A DNA stretch of 64,000 nucleotides, taken from the NCBI GenBank assembly GCA_037576215.1, contig JBANDB010000002.1, forward strand, positions 5,952,001 through 6,016,000, read 5' to 3'. The stretch is from Armillaria gallica. Lineage: Eukaryota; Basidiomycota; Agaricomycetes; Agaricales; Physalacriaceae. The position numbers and the translations under genes are program-made. Positions within the stretch are counted from its first letter, which is position 1; each line of letters opens with the position of its first letter. Below the pieces are notes generated by a model that did not search any database, was not told where the DNA came from, and saw only the letters and a list, made by a program, of their open reading frames with translations. Below, piece after piece: positions 36,951-48,229 of the stretch.

Positions 36951-37551
36951 TGCGCCATTACCTGTCCACCGCTGACTTTCTCTCCACTTCTTCCACTCGA
37001 AAGCACTGCCATCCCAGTGGTGGTCTTGGCCGCTTTCTCGGCCGCCTTCCGGGCAGCGTTCTACCGTGCGCAAACTCCAAGATCTTCATTATTTTTGGAA
37101 CATACCTAACGACTCTGGTGGAATGCGGCGAGAGGATTAGCAGGAAGAGACCTCGATCTTGATGCCATTTCAGTCCGTGGCTTCAGGTTGGACTCCGTAT
37201 ACGACGCAGGAGATATAGCAGGGTCAGGCTCCTTGGCACCATTGCCCGGCCTCCTCTCCAAGATGTTCTTTGTATGTTTGTCTGTCTCTTGATCTTCAAG
37301 GACTTGGAATCGAGAACAGAAAGGAGAACGGTGTACCGACGTCGTTCATATCAAAAGTCCCTTTCACCGTAAGTCCTTCGATCAGCTACAAAAGGTTTAA
37401 CTTTCACCCAAAGAAAGTGCCGGCGGAGCGAGGACGCCGAGGACCGGGCAGCTCTCTACCTGGTGTTGGAGATTTGTGGTGTTCAGGAGAACCAGAAGGG
37501 TGAGATTGATGTATGTATGGCAGTGATGGACGTCGAGAGCCAGATTCGATA
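36951..37551 (+). pseudogene. Unidentified multi-exon coding remnant
   Basis: Several coding-like segments occur in order. A hydrophobic stretch (AIPVVVLAAFSAAFRAAFY) ends at a GTGCGC donor near 37069. DLDLDAISVRGFRLDSVYDA is followed by LLSKMFF near 37150-37290. DLESRTERRTVYRRRSYQ lies near 37300-37365. After a GTAAGT intron comes KCRRSEDAEDRAALYLVLE, then NQKGEIDVCMAVMDVESQIR, ending at a TAG near 37549. The residue composition and splice signals look like real exons. One intron would be only about 30 bp, and the frame closes soon after the last block, so I treat it as a decayed or truncated gene of unknown family. Confidence 0.35.
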
Positions 37552-39826
37552 GGACTGCTTTTGAATGGACGTAGCCAGGTTGGATTGGAGAAGGGAACAT
37601 TGCCGAGGAATCAGGTGTGTGTCTGTGATATGTATCCGTCAGACCCGAAGAAGAGACTCGACCCATCGTTCAGAGTCAGCTGGGAACGATATTTATTGAA
37701 CGATTATCATTTAATAGTTCGGCATCTGACATAAAATACGAGGTGAGCAGAAGCATCACTTAAAGCATTCAAACTGACAGATTTCGTAGCAGAGAATTGA
37801 AGCCGTCCCTTCACCAGCCAGCCATCGTAAGAATACGTATGACCATCGGGCAAAAAAGACCCTCTCGCAGTAAAGTGAGCACCGTATAGTATACTATAAA
37901 CGCGAATTCGAATGTATGCAAGGAAGTTCTAATAGGTACGCTTATAACCTTGTCTATGTGAGTAGTCGCAGAGTAATCAAAGAATGGCTGAAGACATATC
38001 AATACTGGAGAACATTTAAATGCGACGCTCCACTGTACAGTGCCTGAGCAGCGTCCACCATGCCAGGTTTGTGCGTCATACAGTTTCTTTACAAGCGAAG
38101 GCATATTATGCATACCATATGAGCTCAAACACACAATAACGTTGGTCGCTATTTCTTTCGTCAACTGCTCGCGTCACCTAGGTTGTCTCTTAGCGGTCAG
38201 CTACCCATGGAGAAGGTGTGGGATGTTTTCTATTTCCCGACCACCACTATCGTTGATATACTCAGGGTCCCGTTTCTTGACTTCCCCTCCCCCTCGTATA
38301 GCCGCTGAGCATAACTTGCGAGCCGCAGATTGCTCAAGGAGACCTTGCTTCGATGGATTGTGAGTACGTCATATGGATCACCTCGAAGTGCAACATAGGG
38401 GCGACGGCGACAATTGGTACTTGCAGTCAATCGTGCTGCCCGACCTCATACCTCCACGCTCTAATGACCGAGTATGGTATTGCATAGAGTGGTATGTTGC
38501 TGAAGGAGCACGGTTCCCAACATACAGTGTCTAAAAAAGCAAGTGAAAAAATTAGGGATTGCAACAGTTCTCACTAAGGACTTTGCGGTATCTTGGCCAC
38601 CCTTGCTCGGATGACCTCTGAGTGCATCCCGCGATGTCGCCAGTTAATCTAGACGGACAGATTTCGAGGGATGACGCCCAAATTATCTTGAGCAGAAAAC
38701 AGGAGTTGCGACGTTTGACCTGATTAGTGACGTTATGTCGTCAAGGCCACTATGCTATGACAAAGGAGGATGGCCACAAAGCTTTCGCGCTCTAGCTCCC
38801 TCGCATGTGTTATTCTGTTCACGTTCTGTCAAAAGGCTTTCAGGCCTTTATGATCACTCTGTTTACTTCTCCATCGCTGAGGCCGTGAGAGGGTACTCTT
38901 GCCGAGGCTTCACTGTAGCGGCAGAGTACGGTTGAGGTTGCTATTGCGTTTCGAGTCGATGTATTCAAGAGCCTTAGCGTAGACTTATCCGCCGACAAGT
39001 GCTAAGATATGTGCCCTTTTAGTTAGAGCGTCTGTGGGTTGTAAACCCGCTTCAATTGCTGACTGCGATGTGGGTGTCAATGCTCGTCTTTGTTGATCTA
39101 AACGTATTTAACCCCGAGATATATCTGAATATAGTGTTCAAATCGCAATCCGGTAAACGCGAGTGTACGAAGCGAGCCAGACGGATTATATGATATTACA
39201 TCAGCGACTATGCTATGACCGTCATTGTCCCATAGCAATCCCCGTTGTTGATACGTAGTTTCATTCATCGTATCCGATCGATGATCACTGTATGGATCCA
39301 TATTTATGTCTCATTTTGTTTCATCATCATACAAGAGGACAATACAAAAACTCTGTAGCCGACACATATAGTTGGACTGCAAAACTAGAGTACACTGGAA
39401 TCTTTAGGTGCGGGAAAGATAATGTATCGCGATCAATCTTGGCTCGTAAGCATGCAGATGGTTTATCTGATTTTAGTCATCTGATTACGTCGATCCAGTT
39501 ATAATTCTCGACAGGACTGGCGGATTGCCAGACCTCTATAATAACGTAGAACTTACCGAATTTACCACGGCGTCTACGGTCAGGTTTAATCTAATTGTCT
39601 GGATTATGTGACTTTATATCGTATTCAGTATGAATAAATATATCACGCTTATTGCTTAGGCATCTTCCACGGGATTCTTTTCCGAGTCTACGCTCATTCG
39701 TCCAATCGTTCTCTCGTACGATTTATAGCCCCATCATTATAGGCATTTTTCCTCTTTGGGTAAGCGACCATCTTAGGGATCATGTTTGAGAGCGCTCTAC
39801 TGGCCGCACTTTCCTGTTATGCCATG
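37552..39826. other. Mostly non-genic, possible NTase-like relic at 38735-38938
   Basis: The frame at 38735-38935 (ALAPSHVLFCSRSVKRLSGL ... EAVRGYSCRGFTVAAEYG) could be the C-terminal remnant of the F-box/NTase-like family and resembles 18590-18640. The remainder shows nothing recognisable. Confidence 0.3.
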
Positions 39827-40632
39827 TCAAAGTTGTTTACAATATTCCGTACGCGTTGGTCCACATACCCTGGTGTACTTGCCGTCGATTAGCGTAATGG
39901 TCTTCAACACCGCGGTACATTTTGCACGACCTTTAGCCAGCGGATAGACGACGAAACTTAACGCGACTTCGACTATATCGCCAATGTGGATCTTATCTGG
40001 TTTGATGCTGGGGTAGCTATACCGGATGGGATCAGTGGAACAGCACAACGCCTGAAATAAGTACATCACATTCACCTTTCGGGGTCGTCTCCTTCGTTCA
40101 GACGTTCGCAGTAATATACCACGTTATCCATTGCGTGACAGTATTGTTGTCCTTTCAGTTTCGTTAGAATCCCGAGGGGATCGACGTTTCTATCAAATTC
40201 CACCTCATCTCCCGACGACACTTGGTCGCGGCGGGAGAAGTATCGGTTGGACAAGTGCACAACCGGGAAATTTTGATAGGTCGATATAAACTCGATGTCT
40301 TTTAGCTTGTTCTGACCTACATCACGAGAGAAATAGGCGACAATTCGAGCCATAGCTTCGATCGAAGACGTAAATGTGTCGATACCTAGGCCCGTGATTG
40401 CGATCGATTGCCTCAGATACGGTATCTGATTGTCCCTACGAATCGCATTAGGACATTTGGACGGCTAGATGACATACACGTACTTCGTTCTCTTTTTGAA
40501 AGGCGGAAGGTCCGACATACATACAACTCCTTGCAGCGCGAACATGCATTCAGCGTCGTCTTCGATGTTGTATAGTCTCCACTCGCGGGGACTGTCGTTT
40601 TTGACAACGCGTACAGATGTATTGTCCACCAT
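39827..40632 (-). CDS. Small protein of uncharacterised agaricomycete family (GDIVEV type)
   Basis: Three exons on the minus strand are 40632-40478, 40435-40076 and 40007-39827, giving 231 residues with no stop. Introns are 42 bp (GTATGT donor) and 68 bp (GTGAAT donor, CCCCAG acceptor), both phase 2. Landmarks are NDSPREWRLYNIEDDAECMF and LPPFKKRTKYV in exon 1. Exon 2 has FPVVHLSNRYFSRRDQV and GDEVEFDRNVDPLGILTKLK. Exon 3 has HIGDIVEVALSFVVYPL and then VLKTITLIDGKYTRV. I recall similar hypothetical proteins in mushroom genomes, often in many copies, but know of no function. There is no signal peptide or membrane segment. The start at ATG 40632 is the first one in the conserved frame. Confidence 0.65.
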
Positions 40633-43278
40633 CTGCGTGCAAGGTTAAACGATACGATTCCTCTGTGTTATAGGTACGTGCCTTTTCGAAGTCAGTCAGG
40701 AAAAGACCGTTGCCTTGTTCTCGTATTTGTTTTGTTATGCGCGACAACGCATGGCCTTCATAGCGTTCAGTTAGTATGGAGGTAGAAGCTCACGAATGAA
40801 TGAACATGTTCACTGGCTGCTGAAGTATCGTAAAACCTGTCCATGCTGAGAGTCGATCGTGCTGAAAAGACGGAAAATCGACGTATCTTTGAGACACGAC
40901 AACAGCCCGCCGTTGATAAATGCGCCAAAAGTTCGGAAGAAAACACGCTTGCATGTACCACGCTATTATTGTCGTCGTGACGGAAGGAGAAAAGACAGAC
41001 AACAAAAGGGGAAAAAAAAAAAAAAAAGAAGACTAGGCTCAATAGAATGCGTGCGTGTAATCATACGACAAAGCAAATCTCGATAGGAAAGGAGATAAAC
41101 GGGGTATGCTTCCGGATAAACTCCAGAAAGAATGTATATCTGTTTAACGTTTACCGTTAAGAACCAAGAAAATTGAACATAGTGATAGTGTTGTATGTCT
41201 CGATCGTGTAGTAGGTCATTTTTTGTTTCATTACCTAAAAGCTGGATGTAATAATCGAAACTTATGGTCCTGTTACTGTACCTGTATGTAGGGAGAAGAC
41301 CGCTGCACGAGCATGACGGTCTGGATTTTGTTCCGTTAGGAAAATGGCCTCCGTCGATACGTGACGGAGGCAAATTTTGGAAACTTTGGACACAAAAATG
41401 TATAAGATCTAAAGCATTTCGATCCATATTTGATGCCGTCATGCCCAAAGTTGGTAAACTGGCCCTCCGTGATGGGTGATGTAACAGGAATTAGAAAACG
41501 AAACCGGATCGCCGTGATGCGTGACGGTTTCCTCCTCACATACAGGTACAGCGTTATCTCGATACGCGCGTTCGTCCGCGTCAGGGCGCATGGCGGATTA
41601 CGCGTGGATTTATAGACCGCGTTGTAAGAACGACGCGAGAAAATGGACGGTATTGAGTTTCGCTTAACCGGAAAGAACGGTGTTCTATTGTAGGTCATTG
41701 TCCAACACGACATTGTTCTTCACTGAAAGATGCGATCAGATATAGCGCTAATAAGCTGCAATGGTATGCCAAGTAAACCATGTTAAACAGGTTCAAATGG
41801 CCGGTTTCAGTATTGTATGTGGTTCGGATATAGCTAAATGCATATAAACAGGCCCTATACAATATTTCTGTTTGTTAGTACATTTTGCCCCTTCGATCTT
41901 AACCTCTTTCCTTTGTCAAGATAAACATTCTATACCTTTGCGTATTATGTAAATACAAATTGTAAGCAGATGTACGCACGTCTTAGTTTGGATGAATACT
42001 TCCGCTTCGAATCCATAACCAGATCGTCAGATCCACCGAGTGTAAAAAGATAACCAAGGTCCGCGCTCACAACCGGTTTTTGATCGGGTCGTCATTGTCG
42101 TCATTATCACACGGCATGCGTGATCCCACCGGACGTAACAATTGTATGTTAGATCGCATCATATGCAGCTTCCGATTTCTACAGCTCTAGAATGTCGACA
42201 TAATAAGCATCGCCAGCAGCCGTCGGTTGAGTGTTCACCGCTTCGCCGCTTTCGGTCGCTATTGCATTTGATTGATTCGGCTCCATGTATGAATGTGTCA
42301 TAAATGCCATATCGCGTACGACGAAATGATTCAAGGAGAGAGTATGGTACATGAGCAGCGTAAATGCTGAATATCAGAAGAACAAAGGCAGAATCAAGCA
42401 AGCATAATGAAGAAAATAACATATTGTAGATAGATGCTATAGACAGAACTATGTACCGGTGATTTACAAACATGCCGCCCGTACCTCAACTCGAACTCGG
42501 AAATTGACGATATCACAGGTACGAATAAATATGCAGTAATCGTAGTACAAAGATTCAAGACGAACAATAATGTTACGAGTAGTATGATTTGAAGTCGCAA
42601 TATACAACCATATAAGTCGCGATGAGGAAAACAAAGTGAACATTACCTGCTATCGAAAAAGTGTTGTACTGCGAAATCACCTATTGATACCGGTAAGCTC
42701 GAACCCGATCGATTCGACCGCCAACGGCTATCGACTTGCATCACACGCTATCATTACACAGATAGAAAAGAAAGAGAGAAAGAAAAAAACCGCAGTAAAC
42801 AATATACTAGGGCTACTTCGGAGTCACCGATCCACAAGTAGATATGAGCAAGTACGCGTCGTCGGTATGTCAAGCGAATCTTTATCCCTTCGGCAGGTCA
42901 ATGCTCACGATTCACAGCCCCTCTTTTTCCCCAAAGAATGAATCTTGGATGACAATCTCCGTCCATATGCGGTACGATCAATCGAAAGATCGGACACGTC
43001 ATGTTTGATGTACAAAGAGACAAAGGTGAAACTGATTCAATGATCGATGATCGGTGCAGAATCGGCTTTCAACAATAATCAATATCTGTGACGCATGGAA
43101 TTCAAGGGAAAACTGAGGGTGGAAACCGAGGGCAAACTACGTGGCATATCACTGGTCATCGTTGTTGACGTCCTCTTTAAAAAGCCAAGGTCTTCATATC
43201 TACCAGCGTCCACATTTTCTCAAGCCAGACACACACAATTCGAACTCGTTCTCGTAATTGTATCGTTGATTCATTTCA
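40633..43278. other. Long stretch without a supported gene
   Basis: An A run lies at about 41013-41028. A hydrophobic minus-strand frame at 42394-42600 (MRLQIILLVTLLFVLNLCTT) looks like a signal or membrane segment, but I found no in-phase continuation. No other coding signal is recognised. Confidence 0.4.
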
Positions 43279-46200
43279 ATGCCTCCAAAGTCGTTATGCT
43301 CGTCTCCTTTGTAGACCTTTGCTGACCGACAGTATCAGGCTTCGCAAGACCAAACACCCGATAACACCTGCTACGGTGTCGGAGTCAGGGTGCGTTTTTA
43401 TATACGGTTCATGGGATTTCGTCATGGTTACACTACCATACAGGTCCGAACTGACCGACCTTCCTGATGACGCCACAAAGAGCGTTGGCGGTAACCGGTA
43501 AGAGGTCCATTATTGTTTTACACTTAGATGATGTTATATGATATCTGTTCTACAGTGCAAAGCGTCGTGCTACTGGTAATGAGGACGACAAGACTGCGGA
43601 CCATCCATCTGCTAAGAAGAGGTCTCGCCAGGCGAATGACGTGCCGGATGACCTGTATGGTTTTCGACAATTGCGATTTGGCTGTAGCTGATATGTTTTA
43701 AGCACATCCATTGAGACATCTTGCGTTGGCACCGGGAGTCAGACCGCAGATTCTCTCGTCGAGTACGCGTTCATGCCCGCTTACAACACATATGTCACTC
43801 ACAGCAATTAAGTGCCGGCACAATCGGAGATGATAATGTCTGTCTTCAGCATCAGGAATCTCCTATGTGCGTAAGCCATTTGCGTAATATTCGAAAGTGA
43901 CGGACTATACCTACCTGTTGCAGCACGACATCTGCCAGCGCTCACACCAGCGGCGACGTGACGGGAATTAAACCAGAAGACAGCAACACAATCGAGTCGT
44001 GAGTTGACTTTATTTTGATGCAACGATGGATTGATCTAAACTTTTATATCAGAAAGGAAGCAGTCATCGACTGTAACGACAAGGTAGTGCAAAGGAAACA
44101 GAAAGGTGATGAAGTGATAGAAGTTACGTGAGTGTCTATCGAGCTACAATCACGTCCTACGTTAACGGGCATTCTGTCAGTTCGAGTGAGGAAAACACCA
44201 CCGCTACAAACAAGAAAAACCATACGGATCGAAAATCGGATCTAACGTGCGTTTGTGTTTCACCTGTCGTCGCCGTCTCCTTGACGTACTGCAGAGCGGT
44301 CCAAGACGAGGAGTACAAGGAAAGCACTCGTAGCGTAAAAGTCTTCTATAAGTATGTGCTTTTGACGTGCTTGGCTGTTATCAACTTTTTTTACGCGTGC
44401 CATATAGGCCTGGTACCACCTTTTCTCCGAAAAAAAGAACTGTTCCTTTTTCGGAAAGTAGTACGAGTGACTCGGACCAGTTTGTTTTCTACTGTGTGTC
44501 ACCAGAGGGCCCTCTAACGTTTATTTAGATCTGTCAAACCGAATACTATAAAGAAGGAGAAATCCCGGCATAGCAAGGTAGCTGTTAGGTGGGTCCCAGC
44601 GTCTTCTGTTATCGCGCACGCTAATCGTCGCAAATCGGTATTGACCCGTAGTTCAAAGTCGGGCGTGGTCGCGAGAGGCGAACAGAGGTATTTATTATTA
44701 TTATGAGTTACTGCACTTGTGTACGACACTGATGGATGTTACGATGAACAGTAATCAATTACACAAGAAAGCTCGCAATGTTCGAGAGGAGTATGTACTT
44801 TATACAATACGCTTTAGGCGAGACACTCATGATTGCCGTTCAGATCGGACGATGACTCGACGTTTTCTTCTCGAGGCAAGTTCGTACGTCGAAAGGGATA
44901 TAGACAGTAAGCAGCGTCGCATATTAAACAAAGCAATTGTTTAAAGCTGACTTCGATCTTGTAGGCGTCAAGACTCAGTGTATGCATCTTCTCATACAAT
45001 AGCATTGGACTGCACTTATTGAACCTTATCGTCGTATAGGTCTGAGATGGAAACCCCGCGTTCTACTCAGCACCACCGGAAACGACAACGACAGGATGTT
45101 ATGTTTGTTCTCGTGCTAGGCTATACACCGTTTTGTTCGATTTCTGATCTCAATTTATGCAGCAGCGATGAGGACGACGAGGAAAAACTGAAGATAAAAT
45201 CGAGGAAGCATGCCCGCCACAAACACGCAGAGTGCGTAGTTGTATGATGGAATACCTGATTAATTTTAATTGCGGACATGCAGCCTGACCGACGATAGTT
45301 CAGACGGTCAAACCAAACGAGTTACTTCCCGAGATAAAGGAAAGGCCAAAGCATCGTACTCTACTCAACACCACCGGAAACGGCAGCGACAGGACGACAG
45401 GTTTGCTTTCAAATCATTCCATGCTATCATTCCGTCCGAGTTCTGACGCTGCACTACACAGTAGTGACGAGGACGTCGAAGATAAATCGAAAGCGAGGAC
45501 GCGTAAGCACGCCCGTATGAAATCCCCAGAGTACATCGTCGTATGACAGAGGATCAAACGTATTAATCATAAATTTGTAGGTCCGATGATGAAAGTTCGG
45601 AAGAACAGGATAAACGGATTTCTTATCGAGATAAAGGAAAGGCCAAACAAAAGGTGTCAGAGTATGTGTTATCAGTGTATGAATCCTGCAAATGGGGCTG
45701 AACCCCTGCTTTCTTTCACAGTTCTTCCGACGAGGACACTAGTCTGGACGGCTTTATCGTCCGCTCTGCAGATGAAAACTCAAGGTAATTGGATATAATT
45801 CATATATCGGCGCTAGTTGAACCATTTGCATTATGCAGCGACGACGAATCGGATGGAAGCGAGGACAACGGCGTGGACGATAATCCTGACGGACTGGTTA
45901 CCGTCCAAAGCGAAGTGCCGTTCGACAGTATCATGAGAAGCTCTTATGATGATTTGCCGGTGACTTAGTAAGCTCTCACGCGCTTCAAGGTTATCTCGAT
46001 CTGACTAGGTTTACTGTCGTTCCTATTGCTACAGTTACCGCTTTGTAGAGCCTATGGCGAACAAGAACTACTATTGTCATATTGCTGCATCATTAAGTGA
46101 CATACATCAGATCATATCGAGACCTGCTTGGAAGTACGTAACGTATGGCTATAACCGATCGTATACCTCTGATGTTTTCGTAGGCTCCTTAAGAAAGGCT

Positions 46201-47086
46201 TAAATTTTGTTAAGCATTATCCTTTCGTAAACCCTGGCCGCGCCAATTGGAGATCGTTCAAAAAGGGCCTATGGAAAAACAGGGAACAGGTTTGTCTGTT
46301 GACCACTGGTATCGTTGGACATTGCAATCTGGTTGTCCCGCACAACGATCGTGATACTTCGATCAAGCAAGTGGGACTGGAAGTCATAAGCGGCGAATTC
46401 GAGCTCTCCGCTGGTTTCATTGGTGGAATGTTCGGTTTAGGCAAGGACTTCGCAACACGTCTCGTTAACTTCGAGGCACGAACGGACCTTCCTTCCCATC
46501 TCGTATATGCCACTCGCAAAAACACCTATATGGGAAGCGGATCGAAAAGGAGGCATAATCCTTACACGAATTCATCTAGTCCATCTAGGTCCGCGAAATC
46601 TTCATCCAGAACTGGTGGAAAGTACGTAGTCGAAAAAGACACGCTTTTGTTTTCGGACCCAGGTATTTACGATTGCCGTGTTCAATTGGGCCCACGCTGA
46701 CTATATGACGGCGGACGTGTATAGTCCCCATATATGACGTGACCAGGGACGATTCATTCTCGTTCGACCTGCATCATCTCGACAGACTGACCGCCTATCC
46801 GCTATACAAGGGCGGTCGCCGAGATATTCCCAACGGTGCTGTCGCTACTGTTGGATATACAGCATCCACCTTCAAAGGCGGGGCAGGAGGTACCGAAGAC
46901 CTGGTCATTTTTAATGTCTTGTTTGTCGTTCTTCTCGCCAAAGGCAGCACCGAGGAGGAACAGGTCGAAGAGCGTTCTCCAGCCAAAAGTTAGTCGTGGC
47001 ATACCTGAAAATCATGTGTCGTTGCTAACATTCGGACAGTAAGACACTACACCAAACCTAAAGGCAAAGGAAAGGCTAAAAAGTAG
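43279..47086 (+). CDS. Uncharacterised VP-x-YD family protein built from about 27 mini-exons
   Basis: I reconstruct about 27 exons: 43279-43289, 43333-43389, 43444-43497, 43556-43654, 43703-43762, 43813-43866, 43924-43998, 44053-44127, 44181-44246, 44295-44351, 44408-44518, possibly 44555-44578, 44652-44687, 44752-44790, 44844-44906, 44965-44979, 45040-45102, 45163-45231, 45284-45400, 45462-45530, 45581-45661, 45722-45784, 45839-45967, 46035-46133, 46184-46662, 46725-46988 and 47040-47086. Together they encode 791 residues without a stop. Every intron before the last two is phase 2. The N-terminal 480 residues are Ser/Asp/Glu/Lys-rich and probably disordered. The C-terminal part (YRFVEPMANKNYY, LTTGIVGHCNLVV, SDPVPIYDVTRDDSFSF, AVATVGYTASTF) resembles, from memory, an unnamed agaricomycete family. 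The tail KGKGKAKK is basic. Function is unknown. A few weak donors and acceptors make individual exons uncertain. Confidence 0.6.
45040..45661 (+). repeat. Intragenic tandem duplication of exon groups
   Basis: The segment STQHHRKRQRQD at about 45060-45095 recurs at 45360-45394. The following exon (SDEDDEEK...SRKHARHK, 45163-45231) recurs at 45462-45530 (SDEDVEDKSKARTRKHARMK), both 69 nt long. The next exon (SRDKGKAKA, in 45284-45400) recurs at 45581-45661 (YRDKGKAKQ). The repeat period is about 298 bp and includes the introns, so the duplication is genomic. Confidence 0.8.
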
Positions 47087-48229
47087 CCATTGACAAATTT
47101 GACGCGCTGTTCTATTCGATTGCATTGACCTGTAACGCTCCTTTATCATTGCCTCCCCTCTTTCTTCTCGTACTCCTCTCAGTGCTTTTTTAAATTAATT
47201 TTTTTCTAGTATAAACTTGCATTATCGCTTTTACTCTGCATTCGCTATGTCAGATTCAACTCTGACACGCTTACCTCTCAACAGGTTGTCTTCTTTCGAT
47301 CGTCGGCATTACCCGACAGGTTGTCTTCAACATGTCGACCTTTTAAAAGCTTTCTCCTTCCTAATATGTACGTAGGTTAATTGGTTTCGTGTTGTTTGTC
47401 TATTACTCGTTACCCGTCGTTAATTGAAGAGTATCATGCGTGTTCTTCAGCGACCTGAAATTGCTCAAAGGCCACTATCACGTTATCAAGGTCACAGCGG
47501 GAAGATAAGTTTGATCAGAAGCGACAGTGCATTTGGTAGGACAGTTTCATGGTAGTCAGTCGGTTTTCTTCGTAGCATACTATCACTTACATCGGTTCAT
47601 ACATGTCGTAGACAGCTACATGTAGTACGAATATTCTCACATATTTGTTCCCAAGCACTAACGACTAAGAAATATATTTTATGGAAAACCTAAATGACTT
47701 AGATGTGTGCTGTCATTGCACAGGTCCATCTATTGCCGTCGATGGTTGACCATACTATGATAAAATCTGGCACGCCCGGTGGTACAATGCTATGTTACTG
47801 AGATGGATGAGATCCATGCACGACGTTCAATAAGGTTTCCTATTCTGCTCAACGTCGAATGACAGAGAAAGAAAGAGCAAATCACACAGAACACACGTGG
47901 CATATAAAGCAGAACATTGCAAAGCACAAAAGCAGGTCAGAGATAACATTTTCGTCATACACAACGGCGCAACGTAGATACGAGATATCGACAACAGATA
48001 TTGTATGTAGAATAGTGTACATGGCAAACAAGGTACGAGTGGAATTAATCAACAAAAATATAGTAAACTTTTTCAACATGAAAGTATAATCAAAGAAACG
48101 GGGGCTGCGGTTACAGTGAATGGGACGGATCCAAACCCAATACACAACCTAAACAGGGTATTAGAACAACAGCAGAAATATGCACGAAGTTATCACATAC
48201 GAAACGTGTGAAGACCGATAACGCCTCGT
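47087..48229. other. Intergenic stretch, no gene supported
   Basis: No coding signal is recognised. The two flanking genes converge here. Confidence 0.5.

Noticed and set aside
42394..42600. Small membrane or secreted protein on the minus strand
   Set aside because: There is a single hydrophobic segment without an in-phase next exon or recognisable family.
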